From positions 1 through 64,000 of the forward strand of contig NZ_JAQTIC010000004.1 of NCBI RefSeq assembly GCF_029433445.1: a stretch of DNA of 64,000 bases. Reading direction: 5' to 3'. The DNA comes from Lactobacillus sp. ESL0701. GTDB taxonomy: Bacteria; Bacillota; Bacilli; Lactobacillales; Lactobacillaceae. This document shows, in pieces, positions 17,840 to 26,732 of this stretch; positions within the stretch are counted from its first letter, which is position 1; every line of letters begins with the position of its first letter. Made by a program: the position numbers and the translations under genes. Below the pieces are notes generated by a model. That model ran no database searches and was not told the origin of the DNA. It saw nothing but the letters and a program-made list of their open reading frames with translations.

Positions 17840-18805
17840 ATGGCTAAAGAAATTATTCAAATAAAAAACCTAAAGGTTCATTATCCTATTCGGAGTGGTT
17901 TTTGGAATAGAATTACTGATTATGTGCGTGCCGTTGATGACATTAGTATCACGATTAATGAAGGTGAAACTTACGGTCTAATTGGTGAATCTGGTTCTGG
18001 TAAATCAACTACCGGTAAGGCAATTGTCGGAGTTGAACCTGTTACTAGTGGTCAAATTATTTATAAAGGCGTTGATGTTACTAAAGCTAAAAACAGACGC
18101 CGGTTGAACTACAATAAAGATGTTCAAATGATTTTCCAAGATTCAATGTCTAGTTTGAATCCCCGTAAACGAATTGAAGATATTATTGCAGAACCAATTC
18201 GTAACTTTGAGAATTTAACGACAGATCAAGAACGTGATCGGGTGCAGGAATTATTGGATATTGTTGGAATGCCAAGTGACGCAATTTACAAGTATCCGCA
18301 TGAATTTTCCGGTGGTCAAAGACAGAGAATCGGAGTTGCCCGTGCCGTAGCGACAAATCCAAGGTTGATTGTAGCGGATGAACCTACCAGTGCTTTGGAT
18401 TTGTCGGTTCAAGCTCAGGTTTTGAACTTTATGAAGCATATTCAGCAACAATATAATATTGCTTACCTGTTTATTTCTCATGACTTGGGTGTTGTTAAGC
18501 ACATGTCTGAAAACTTGGCTATCATGCACCGGGGGCGTTTAGTTGAAATCGGTACGCGTGAAGATATTTATAATAATCCAATTCATATTTATACTAAACG
18601 GCTGCTTTCCGCAATTCCTAAGGTTGATGTTGAACATCGTGAGGAACACAAGCAAGAACGTAATCGAGTTGAACAGGAATTTCAAAACGATCAAAGTGCT
18701 TGGTATGATAAAGATGGTCGTGTTTATCCGTTACAACACGTTTCTGGCAAGCACTTTGTTGCCTTGCCGCCAGAGCAAGTAAATCAAGAAAAGGAGAGTG
18801 ACTAA
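17840..18805 (+). CDS. oppF: Oligopeptide ABC transporter ATP-binding protein OppF
   Basis: 321 residues. Second ATPase subunit, pairing with OppD. Walker A GESGSGKST, Q-loop IFQDSMSSLNPRK, signature FSGGQRQR, Walker B LIVADEPTSALDLSV, H-loop ISHDLG. The C-terminal oligopeptide-transporter extension is present. ATG with a GGGGAG site overlapping the oppD stop; 2 nt before oppB. Confidence 0.95.
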   Translation: MAKEIIQIKNLKVHYPIRSGFWNRITDYVRAVDDISITINEGETYGLIGESGSGKSTTGKAIVGVEPVTSGQIIYKGVDVTKAKNRRRLNYNKDVQMIFQDSMSSLNPRKRIEDIIAEPIRNFENLTTDQERDRVQELLDIVGMPSDAIYKYPHEFSGGQRQRIGVARAVATNPRLIVADEPTSALDLSVQAQVLNFMKHIQQQYNIAYLFISHDLGVVKHMSENLAIMHRGRLVEIGTREDIYNNPIHIYTKRLLSAIPKVDVEHREEHKQERNRVEQEFQNDQSAWYDKDGRVYPLQHVSGKHFVALPPEQVNQEKESD

Positions 18806-18807
18806 AA

Positions 18808-19767
18808 ATGTGGAAAACAATTCTGAGACGTTTTTTGGTTATGATTCCGCAAATTATTATCTTGAGCTTTTTAGTCTTTGTTTTGGCTAAAATGATGCCT
18901 GGTGACCCATTCAGTGGTCAAATTAACCCAAACACTGACCCTAAGCAGCTAGCTGCTTTAAAACAGGCAGCAGGCTTGAATGATCCAATTCCAGTGCAAT
19001 ATGGTCGTTGGGTTGGTAACTTATTCCGAGGCGACTTAGGAACAAGTTACATTCAACACGTGCCGGTTGTTTCATTAATTGCTGACCGTGCAGTTAATAC
19101 CTTCTGGCTGTCATTACTGTCAACTATTATTACTTATGCAATTTCAATTCCAATGGGAATTACTGCTGGTCGTCACCAAGATGAATGGCAAGATCAAGCT
19201 GTTGAAATCTTTAACTATGTTACTTATGCAGTACCGCCATTTGTTTTTTACATTTTAGCTATTTGGCTGTTTGGTTTCACCTTAGGTTGGTTCCCAATTT
19301 CAGGGTCAGTTGCTGCTAATGCCTCAGGCTTCTGGGGAACAATTGGTAGTCAGTTCTATCACATGCTGCTGCCGGCAATTTTGACAGCGGTTGTAACAAC
19401 TACCAGTATTGTGCAGTACCTGCGGACAGGAATTGTCGATAATAAGGTTGAAGATTATGTTCGGACAGCACACAGTAAGGGTGTTCCCGAAAATGTCGTC
19501 TTTAACAAGCATATTTTGCGTAACTCATTATTGCCAATTGCTTCTAACTTTGGGACAGTAATTACTGGACTGCTCAGTGGTTCAATGATTGTTGAATCTG
19601 TCTTTAGTTATCCCGGAATGGGTAAACTCTTCCTTGATTCAATTTCTCAACGTGATTATACGACATTAACCGCCTTGATTTTGATTTTTGGTATTTTAAC
19701 TTTATTAGGCAACTTGCTCTCAGATATTATTATGAGTATTGTTGACCCAAGAATTCGGGTTAAGTAG
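18808..19767 (+). CDS. oppB: Oligopeptide ABC transporter permease OppB
   Basis: 319 residues with about six membrane segments, the first at residues 9-28. Forms the channel with OppC. The cytoplasmic EAA-type loop appears as RTAHSKGVPENVVFNKHIL, where the ATPases dock. Begins MWKTILRRFLVMIPQIIILS, as usual for OppB/DppB. AAGGAGAGTG site upstream. Confidence 0.95.
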   Translation: MWKTILRRFLVMIPQIIILSFLVFVLAKMMPGDPFSGQINPNTDPKQLAALKQAAGLNDPIPVQYGRWVGNLFRGDLGTSYIQHVPVVSLIADRAVNTFWLSLLSTIITYAISIPMGITAGRHQDEWQDQAVEIFNYVTYAVPPFVFYILAIWLFGFTLGWFPISGSVAANASGFWGTIGSQFYHMLLPAILTAVVTTTSIVQYLRTGIVDNKVEDYVRTAHSKGVPENVVFNKHILRNSLLPIASNFGTVITGLLSGSMIVESVFSYPGMGKLFLDSISQRDYTTLTALILIFGILTLLGNLLSDIIMSIVDPRIRVK

Positions 19768-19782
19768 GGAGGAGCGAGTACA

Positions 19783-20697
19783 ATGGCTAAAAATAAAGAA
19801 AAAACACAAGAAGACCAGAAGGTATCACGCCCAGCTCCTGCATCTGGATTTAAGATTGCAATGCATGAAATTAGACATGATAAAGTTGCCTTTACTGCTG
19901 CGATTATTATCATTTTAATTTTGCTGTTCACCTTTGGTGGATCGATGTTTTTACACAAGTCACAAGTTACAGAGATTAACATTGTTGACGCCTACTATGG
20001 TTGGGGTCAAAATGGGCACATTTTTGGTACTGATGACGGTGGTCGTGACATTTTGAAGCTGCTGATGATGGGTGGCCGTAACTCAATTATGATTGGGGTT
20101 GCTGTTACCGCAGTTGTTGAAATTGTTGGTTTGTTAGTTGGACTAGTATCCGGTTATTACGGTGGTTATATTGATTCAATCATCATGAGAATTGTTGACT
20201 TCATCCAAGTTTTGCCTAAATGGCCAATCATGATTGTTCTTGTAACAGTTATTCCTAACTACAATGCAGTTAGCTTGGTTTGGATTATCTCAATGTTTGC
20301 GTGGCCAGCGACAGCACGTTACTTCCGTGCCTTTATCCTGTCGCAGCGTGAGCGTGATTATGTTTTGGCTTCGAAGACTTCAGGTTCTTCTGATTTGAAG
20401 ATTATGTTTAGAGAAGTGTTGCCAAACATTACCTCAATGATTATTATTGATGTGGTTTTGACAATTGCCGGAAACATCGGTGTTGAAACAACTTTATCCT
20501 TCATTGGTTATGGATTGCCAACAACGACACCTTCACTTGGTACGTTGATTGGATTTGCTAACGACCCAGTTAACGTTGTTAACCGTCCATGGTTATGGCT
20601 GCCAGCGACAATATTGTTATTAATGATTTCATTGAGTATTAACTATGTTGGTCGTGCTTTGCAGCGTGCTGGGGATGCTCGTCAACGAGAAAATTAG
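19783..20697 (+). CDS. oppC: Oligopeptide ABC transporter permease OppC
   Basis: 304 residues. The N-terminal 35 or so residues are charged and cytoplasmic; a first membrane segment follows, then the extracytoplasmic loop with GTDDGGRDILKLLMMGGR (OppC-type N domain), then about five more membrane segments. EAA-type loop LASKTSGSSDLKIMFREVLP. A strong terminator after the gene ends the oppDFBC transcript, so the binding proteins are transcribed separately. Confidence 0.95.
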   Translation: MAKNKEKTQEDQKVSRPAPASGFKIAMHEIRHDKVAFTAAIIIILILLFTFGGSMFLHKSQVTEINIVDAYYGWGQNGHIFGTDDGGRDILKLLMMGGRNSIMIGVAVTAVVEIVGLLVGLVSGYYGGYIDSIIMRIVDFIQVLPKWPIMIVLVTVIPNYNAVSLVWIISMFAWPATARYFRAFILSQRERDYVLASKTSGSSDLKIMFREVLPNITSMIIIDVVLTIAGNIGVETTLSFIGYGLPTTTPSLGTLIGFANDPVNVVNRPWLWLPATILLLMISLSINYVGRALQRAGDARQREN

Positions 20698-20704
20698 TCT
20701 AATC

Positions 20705-20737
20705 AAAAGCTTTACTTTAACAGTAAAGCTTTTTTTA
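20705..20737 (+). terminator. Terminator after oppC
   Basis: Stem AAAAGCTTTACT (20705-20716) pairs perfectly with 20722-20733 around a 5-nt loop, with a T-run to 20737. Confidence 0.9.
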
Positions 20738-20803
20738 TGGTCTAAAATCCTAAGTTAGATATGAAATAAACATAAGATCAAAATTAAAGCACGATAAAAT
20801 AAT

Positions 20804-20831
20804 TTGGAATGCTATCTAGATATGCTAAAAT
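20804..20831 (+). promoter_or_regulatory. Promoter of oppA copy 1
   Basis: TTGGAA (20804-20809), 16-nt spacer ending TATGC, TAAAAT (20826-20831). Same 16-nt spacing as the promoters of copies 2 and 3. The initial transcribed stretch TATTAACTTATTCC resembles the other two. Start near 20838 gives a leader of about 58 nt. Confidence 0.65.
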
Positions 20832-20895
20832 CTATGTATTAACTTATTCCAATTACATGTAGATAGAGAATAGAATGGTTAGGAGTAATTATTTT

Positions 20896-22668
20896 ATGAA
20901 AAAGTCCAAAATACTTAGTTCAATTGGAGTTGTTACAGCAGCTGCATTAACCTTAGTAGCTTGCGGTAAAAGTGATAATGGCAGCAGCAATCAAGGTGCA
21001 AATACAGCCAGCAAGTTTTCTGAATCAGTGCCTAAAAAAGCTGCTAAACAAGGTGGTACTCTGAAGGTTGCTGTTAGAAGCGATACTCCTTTTACCGGAA
21101 TTTTTTCAGATGAATTATATACTGTTCAAACTGATGCACAGGTTGCTGAACCTGGCGAAGAAGCCTTGTTTGATACAGATGATAATTTCAAGATCAATGA
21201 TAAAGGTCCTGCAACCTTGAAGCTGAATGTTCAGGATAAAACTGCGACAATCACGGTTAAAAAGGGTGTCAAGTGGTCTGATGGCAAACAGGTAACTGCT
21301 AAGGATTTGGAATATTCCTATGAAATTCTAGCTAACAAGAAGACTGCATCACAACGTTATAGCAGCCAATTAGAGAATATTGAGGGCATGAAGGAATACC
21401 ATAATGGTCAAGCCAAGACTATTTCTGGTATTGAAATGCCAGATGGTGAAAATGGTCGCCAAATTGTGCTTCATTTTAAGCAAATGAAGCCGGGAATGTA
21501 CAATAGTGGTAATGGCTACTTTTGGGAAACAGCAGCACCATACCATTATCTTAAGGATGTACCGTTTGATAAGCTGCAATCTTCAGATAAGATTAGAAAG
21601 CATCCAATGTACTTTGGACCATTTAAATTGGCTAAATTGGTTCGCGGCGAATCAGCAACTTGGGTACCTAACAAATACTATTGGCGCGGCACACCAAAGC
21701 TGGATAAAATTGTAATTTCAGTTCTTTCTTCTAACTCGACCTCGCAATCAATTAAGGACCACAAGTTTGATGTCGTTAATGCAATCAATACTCAATGGGA
21801 TCAGGTTAAAGATACCAAGGACGTAAATTTTGTTGCCCAAATTCCAATTCAATACAATTATCTTGGTTTTAAGGTTGGTAAGTGGGACGCCAAAAAAGAC
21901 AAGAACGTGATGGATCCGAAGTCCAAGATGAATAACAAGGCATTGCGGCAAGCGATTGGTTACGCGATGAACGTTGATGCTGTTGATAAGCGTTATACTG
22001 AAGGCTTAAGTTTCCGTGTACCAACCCTAATTCCTGAACAGTTTGGCGATTACTTTGATAAAAACGCTAAAAGCTATTCTTATAACTTAAAGAAGGCTAA
22101 TGAAATTTTAGATAAGGCTGGATATAAGAAGAAGGGCAAGTGGCGTGCCCAACCTAATGGCAAGCCGCTAGTTATTAATTACATGACCAGACAAGGTGAT
22201 TCTACTAAAGAGCCAATTCAGCAGAATTACATTCAACAATGGCACAAGATTGGTTTGAATGTTAAATTACTTGGCGGTCGCCCAACTGAATTCAATTCCT
22301 TTGAAGATAAGCTGCAACATGATGATCCAAGTGTCGATATGTTTGAAGCTGGTTGGGGCTTAGCTAGTGAGCCATCACCTAATAATCTGTATGGTGAAAC
22401 TTCACCGATGAACTATTCACGGTTTGTGACACCGGAAAATACTAAGTTATTGTCTGAAATTGATTCAACCAAGTCATTTAATCATAAGTATCGCGTTCAA
22501 AAATTCCATGAATGGCAAGAGTACATGAATGACCAAGCATATACTATCCCTACTGATAATTCGTACACGATTTATGCAATCAATGATAAAATTACCGGTT
22601 ATTCACTAAGACCTTCGCAAAATAGCAACGGCCACCAATTATGGGGTCAAGTTGGCTTTATTAAATAA
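20896..22668 (+). CDS. oppA: Oligopeptide-binding lipoprotein OppA, copy 1
   Basis: 590 residues. The ATG at 20896 is preferred because TAGGAG (20880-20885) lies upstream and the lipoprotein signal starts there; an in-frame ATG at 20875 would add 7 residues. Signal peptide with lipobox LVAC and lipidated Cys23. Mature protein is a family 5 (SBP_bac_5) solute-binding protein that captures peptides outside the membrane and delivers them to OppBC. Contains VKKGVKWSDGKQVTAKD and the later YKKKGKWRAQPNGKP. The most divergent of the three tandem copies. Confidence 0.94.
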   Translation: MKKSKILSSIGVVTAAALTLVACGKSDNGSSNQGANTASKFSESVPKKAAKQGGTLKVAVRSDTPFTGIFSDELYTVQTDAQVAEPGEEALFDTDDNFKINDKGPATLKLNVQDKTATITVKKGVKWSDGKQVTAKDLEYSYEILANKKTASQRYSSQLENIEGMKEYHNGQAKTISGIEMPDGENGRQIVLHFKQMKPGMYNSGNGYFWETAAPYHYLKDVPFDKLQSSDKIRKHPMYFGPFKLAKLVRGESATWVPNKYYWRGTPKLDKIVISVLSSNSTSQSIKDHKFDVVNAINTQWDQVKDTKDVNFVAQIPIQYNYLGFKVGKWDAKKDKNVMDPKSKMNNKALRQAIGYAMNVDAVDKRYTEGLSFRVPTLIPEQFGDYFDKNAKSYSYNLKKANEILDKAGYKKKGKWRAQPNGKPLVINYMTRQGDSTKEPIQQNYIQQWHKIGLNVKLLGGRPTEFNSFEDKLQHDDPSVDMFEAGWGLASEPSPNNLYGETSPMNYSRFVTPENTKLLSEIDSTKSFNHKYRVQKFHEWQEYMNDQAYTIPTDNSYTIYAINDKITGYSLRPSQNSNGHQLWGQVGFIK

Positions 22669-22686
22669 TTAAATATCATTTTCAAG

Positions 22687-22717
22687 AATCCTAAGAGTAA
22701 AATCTTAGGATTTTTCG
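22687..22717 (+). terminator. Terminator after oppA copy 1
   Basis: Stem AATCCTAAGA (22687-22696) with TCTTAGGATT (22703-22712), 6-nt loop, T-run. The stem is the same as that after copy 2. Confidence 0.88.
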
Positions 22718-22770
22718 TTAGGCTTTGTTAAATAATTAAAAATATATTTAATTATATATTCATAAAGCTG

Positions 22771-22798
22771 TTGATTTTTTAATAAATCATGCTAAGAT
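22771..22798 (+). promoter_or_regulatory. Promoter of oppA copy 2
   Basis: TTGATT (22771-22776), 16-nt spacer, TAAGAT (22793-22798). Start near 22805. The early transcript contains CTTGTTTCGAAA at 22810-22821, shared with copy 3. Confidence 0.7.
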
Positions 22799-22852
22799 TT
22801 AATTATTAGCTTGTTTCGAAAGATAGATATTACAATTAGAAGGTGTGTGTTT

Positions 22853-24622
22853 ATGAAAAAGACAAAATTATTGAGTTCAATTGGAGTTGTTACGGCAGCT
22901 GCTTTAACATTAGTAGCTTGTGGTAAGAGCAACAATGACAGTAATGAAAATGCCAAGACTGCAAGTAAGTTCCCAGCAGCAACTCCTGTTAAGACTGCTA
23001 AGCAGGGCGGAACTTTAAAGATTGCTGAAAGTACAGATACCCCATTTACTGGTGTCTTTAGTCCAGAACTATCAATGAGTCAAATTGATACTGATATTAT
23101 GAGTCCAGGTGCTGAATCGCTGTTTGATACTGACGATCACTATAAGATTAATGATAAAGGTGCAGCAACATTAAAGTTAGATCGTAAAGCCAACACCGTA
23201 ACAATTACAGTTAAGAAGGGTGTTAAGTGGTCTGATGGTAAGCAGGTAACTGCTAAGGATATTGAATATGCTTATGAAATTATTGCCAACAAGGATACTC
23301 AATCACAAAGATATTCTAGTCAATTTAATATTATTAAAGGTATGAAAGAATATCATGAGGGCAAGGCTAAGACTATTTCAGGAATTGAAATGCCAGATGG
23401 TGAAACTGGTCGTGTAGCTGTATTACACTGTACAGAATTGAAGCCAGGTATGACTAATAGTGGTAACGGTTATTTTTGGGAAAATGCCGTTCCATATCAT
23501 TACTTAAAGGATGTTCCGTTTAAGAAACTACAATCTTCTGATCAAATTCGCAAACACCCATTATTCTTTGGACCATTTAAACTGGGTAAGTTAGTTAGAG
23601 GTCAATCAGTTAGTTGGGTACCTAACAAGTACTATTGGCGCGGTAAGCCAAAACTAGACAAGATTATTTATCAAGTTGTTGCACCAACTTCAGTTACGCA
23701 ATCAATCAAGAGCCACAAGTTTGATATTGCAGAAGTTGTCAACGATCAATGGAATGATGTCAAGAATACTAAGAATGTTAACTTTGTTGCTAAAATTCCT
23801 CTAGCATATTACTATTTAGCATTTAAGGTTGGTAAATGGGATGCCAAGAAGGCTAAAAATGTTATGAACCCTAATGCTAAGATGAATAATAAATCTTTGC
23901 GTCAAGCGATGGCATATGCAATGAATACTGATTCAGTTTATAAGCATTATACCCACGGTTTGAGTTTCCAAGTGCCAACTTTAATTCCAGCACAATTTGG
24001 TGATTACTTCGATAAGGATGTTAAGGGATATACTTATAACATCAAGAAGGCCAACGAGATTTTGGATAAGGCTGGATATAAGAAGAAGGGCAAGTGGCGT
24101 GTACAACCTAATGGTAAACCACTAACTATTCATTTCTTGGCAATGTCGGGTAAGGCTACTCAAGAACCAATTATGCAAAATTATATTCAACAATGGAATA
24201 AGATTGGTTTGAACGTTAAATTAGTTGGCGGTCGTTTAACTGAATTTAATTCCTTCTATGATAAAGTTCAACATGACGATCCAGGTGTAGATATGTTTAT
24301 GGCTGGCTGGACAATGTCTTCTGAACCTTCACAACAGCAGTTGTACAGTGAAGGTACAATGTCCAACTACTCAAGATTTGTTACGCCAGAAAACAACAAA
24401 TTATTGGAAGAAATGGACTCACAAAAGGCCTTTAACCACAAGTATCGGGTACAGAAGTTCCATGAATGGCAAAAATATATGAATGATGAAGCATATGTTG
24501 TGCCAACATATAACTATTACTCAGTTAACGCAATTAATGATAAAATAACTGGTTACTCATTGAAGCCATCACAAGATAATAATGGTTATCCATTATGGTA
24601 TAACGTTGCCTTCACCAAGTAA
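22853..24622 (+). CDS. oppA: Oligopeptide-binding lipoprotein OppA, copy 2
   Basis: 589 residues from the ATG at 22853, which has GAAGGTG upstream; a longer in-frame start at 22811 lies at the predicted transcript start and would spoil the signal peptide. Lipobox LVAC, Cys23. SBP_bac_5 peptide-binding protein. Very similar to copy 3, with a long identical stretch including ANKDTQSQRYSSQFNIIKG. Sequence differs most from the others in the parts expected to line the peptide pocket, so ligand preference may differ; that is inference. Confidence 0.94.
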   Translation: MKKTKLLSSIGVVTAAALTLVACGKSNNDSNENAKTASKFPAATPVKTAKQGGTLKIAESTDTPFTGVFSPELSMSQIDTDIMSPGAESLFDTDDHYKINDKGAATLKLDRKANTVTITVKKGVKWSDGKQVTAKDIEYAYEIIANKDTQSQRYSSQFNIIKGMKEYHEGKAKTISGIEMPDGETGRVAVLHCTELKPGMTNSGNGYFWENAVPYHYLKDVPFKKLQSSDQIRKHPLFFGPFKLGKLVRGQSVSWVPNKYYWRGKPKLDKIIYQVVAPTSVTQSIKSHKFDIAEVVNDQWNDVKNTKNVNFVAKIPLAYYYLAFKVGKWDAKKAKNVMNPNAKMNNKSLRQAMAYAMNTDSVYKHYTHGLSFQVPTLIPAQFGDYFDKDVKGYTYNIKKANEILDKAGYKKKGKWRVQPNGKPLTIHFLAMSGKATQEPIMQNYIQQWNKIGLNVKLVGGRLTEFNSFYDKVQHDDPGVDMFMAGWTMSSEPSQQQLYSEGTMSNYSRFVTPENNKLLEEMDSQKAFNHKYRVQKFHEWQKYMNDEAYVVPTYNYYSVNAINDKITGYSLKPSQDNNGYPLWYNVAFTK

Positions 24623-24634
24623 TTATAAATCTCT

Positions 24635-24667
24635 AAATCCTAAGATTAAGTTCTTAGGATTTTTTGT
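24635..24667 (+). terminator. Terminator after oppA copy 2
   Basis: Stem AAATCCTAAGA (24635-24645) with its complement (24652-24662), 6-nt loop TTAAGT, T-run. Nearly the same as the terminator after copy 1. Confidence 0.88.
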
Positions 24668-24714
24668 TTGCAAAAATAATTTTACTTTTTATTAAATTAA
24701 TATTAATAATTATA

Positions 24715-24742
24715 TTGATTTTTTAATTTTTCATGGTAATAT
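24715..24742 (+). promoter_or_regulatory. Promoter of oppA copy 3
   Basis: TTGATT (24715-24720), 16-nt spacer, TAATAT (24737-24742). The promoter and the following CTTGTTTCGAAA (24754-24765) copy those of oppA copy 2 at the same spacing. Confidence 0.7.
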
Positions 24743-24801
24743 TTAACTATTAACTTGTTTCGAAAAAATCATTAAATGATAATAAGGAAAGGTAGCTTAT
24801 T

Positions 24802-26571
24802 ATGAAAACAAACAAAATTTTAGGCTCAATTGGAGTAGTTACAGCAGCTGCCTTAACATTGGTAGCTTGTGGTAAGAGTAATAATGACGATAATACTAAG
24901 ACTGCAAGTAAATTCCCAGAACAGGCACCAGTTAAAACTGCTAAACAAGGTGGCACAATTAAAGTCGCAGAAGAAACAGACACACCTTTTACAGGAATTT
25001 TTAATGAAGAATTAGAAATGAGTCAGATTGATAGTGATATTGCCAGTCCTGGTCAAGAATCATTATTCGATACTGATGATCACTATAAGATTAATGATAA
25101 GGGTCCAGCCACTTTGAAACTTGATCGTAAAGCTAACACTGCAACGATTACGGTTAAAAAAGGTGTTAAGTGGTCCGATGGTAAGCAAGTAACTGCTAAG
25201 GACATTGAATATGCTTATGAGATTATTGCCAACAAGGATACTCAATCACAAAGATATTCTAGCCAATTTAACATCATTAAGGGTATGAAAGAATACCACG
25301 AGGGCAAAGCTAAGACTATTTCAGGAATTGAAATGCCCGATGGTGAAAATGGTCGTGTAGCTGTATTGCACTGTACAGAATTGAAGCCAGGTATGACTAA
25401 CGCAGGTAACGGTTATATTTGGGAAATGGCTGCACCATATCACTACTTAAAGAATATTCCGTTTAAGAAGCTGCAGTCGTCTGACCAAATTAGAAAGAAG
25501 CCGTTATATTTTGGACCATACAAGGTGCAAAAGATTGTCCGTGGTCAATCAGTCAGCTGGGTTCCAAACAAGTATTACTGGCGTGGTAAGCCAAAGCTAG
25601 ACAAGATTATTTATCAAGTTGTTTCGCCTAACTCAGCTTCGCAATCAATCAAGAGTCAAAAGTTTGATGTAACTAGAGTGGTGAACGCCCAGTGGAATCA
25701 GGTTAAAAACACAAAGGGTGTCAACTTTGTCGCTACTGTGCCATTATCTTACTACTACCTTGGTTTTAAGGTTGGTAAGTGGGATGGCAAGCAATCAAAG
25801 AATGTAATGGAAAAGAATCCTAAGATGACTAAGCCATTGCGGCAAGCCATTGGTTACGCCATGAACGTCAACGCTGTTGATAAACGTTATACTCAAGGCT
25901 TGAGCTTCCAAGTACCAACTTTAATTCCAGCCCAATTTGGCGATTATTTTGACAAGGATGTTAAAGGTTATTCATATAACTTAAAGAAAGCCAATGAGAT
26001 TTTGGATAAGGCTGGATATAAGAAGAAGGGCAAGTGGCGTGTTCAACCTAATGGCAAGCCATTAACCATTAACTACTTAGCTAAAACTAATGCAGATCTT
26101 GGTTCTATTAAGGAATCAATTACTCAGAATTATATTCAGCAATGGCATAAGATTGGCTTGAATGTTAAATTAGTTGGCGGTCGTTTAACTGAAATGAACT
26201 CATTCTACGATAAGGTTCAACATGATGCAGCAGGAATTGATATGTTTGATGCTGGTTGGACTTTATCTAGTGAACCTTCACAAACTCAATTGTACAGTGA
26301 AGGAACAATGTCCAACTATGAACGATTTGTTACCCCAGAAAACAACAAATTATTGGAAGAAATGGACTCACAAAAAGCCTTTAACCATAAGTATCGGGTA
26401 CAGAAGTTCCATGAATGGCAACAATACATGTTTGATCAAGCTTATGTAATTCCAATGGATAATTCATACCAAATTGATGCTGTTAATAATAAGCTTACTG
26501 GTTATTCATTGAAGCCATCATTAATGAATAATGGGCACCAACTATGGGGTCGAGTAGCATTTGTTAAATAA
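24802..26571 (+). CDS. oppA: Oligopeptide-binding lipoprotein OppA, copy 3
   Basis: 589 residues; ATG with AAGGAAAGG upstream. Lipobox LVAC with Cys23, then an Asn/Asp-rich linker of about 10 residues. SBP_bac_5 peptide-binding protein, closest to copy 2. The three copies share one oppDFBC pump, so they probably widen the range of peptides taken up. Followed by its own terminator, which isolates the opp region from rnc. Confidence 0.94.
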   Translation: MKTNKILGSIGVVTAAALTLVACGKSNNDDNTKTASKFPEQAPVKTAKQGGTIKVAEETDTPFTGIFNEELEMSQIDSDIASPGQESLFDTDDHYKINDKGPATLKLDRKANTATITVKKGVKWSDGKQVTAKDIEYAYEIIANKDTQSQRYSSQFNIIKGMKEYHEGKAKTISGIEMPDGENGRVAVLHCTELKPGMTNAGNGYIWEMAAPYHYLKNIPFKKLQSSDQIRKKPLYFGPYKVQKIVRGQSVSWVPNKYYWRGKPKLDKIIYQVVSPNSASQSIKSQKFDVTRVVNAQWNQVKNTKGVNFVATVPLSYYYLGFKVGKWDGKQSKNVMEKNPKMTKPLRQAIGYAMNVNAVDKRYTQGLSFQVPTLIPAQFGDYFDKDVKGYSYNLKKANEILDKAGYKKKGKWRVQPNGKPLTINYLAKTNADLGSIKESITQNYIQQWHKIGLNVKLVGGRLTEMNSFYDKVQHDAAGIDMFDAGWTLSSEPSQTQLYSEGTMSNYERFVTPENNKLLEEMDSQKAFNHKYRVQKFHEWQQYMFDQAYVIPMDNSYQIDAVNNKLTGYSLKPSLMNNGHQLWGRVAFVK

Positions 26572-26608
26572 TAAATGTTATAGTTAAAAATTATATAAAT
26601 ATAGTAAT

Positions 26609-26642
26609 GAGCACGTCGATATAGTAATCACGTGCTTTTTTG
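26609..26642 (+). terminator. Terminator after oppA copy 3
   Basis: AGCACGT (26610-26616) pairs with ACGTGCT (26630-26636), followed by six T. Stem and loop differ from those after copies 1 and 2. Confidence 0.8.
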
Positions 26643-26700
26643 CTTTTTAAGGATAACTATTGTTGTAATTGCTTTCTTTTTCATTTTATCGGGCAAAAAC

Positions 26701-26709
26701 TGGTATAAT
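26701..26709 (+). promoter_or_regulatory. Extended -10 promoter of rnc-smc-ftsY
   Basis: TGGTATAAT, a perfect TGnTATAAT extended -10, about 24 nt before the rnc ATG. No good -35. It restarts transcription after the opp cluster. Confidence 0.65.
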
Positions 26710-26732
26710 CAAAGGATAAAGGAGCTGAAAAG

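Noticed and set aside
20896-26571. oppA array as a mobile or phage element
   Set aside because: No transposase, terminal inverted repeats or target-site duplications are visible; tandem duplication by homologous recombination explains it.
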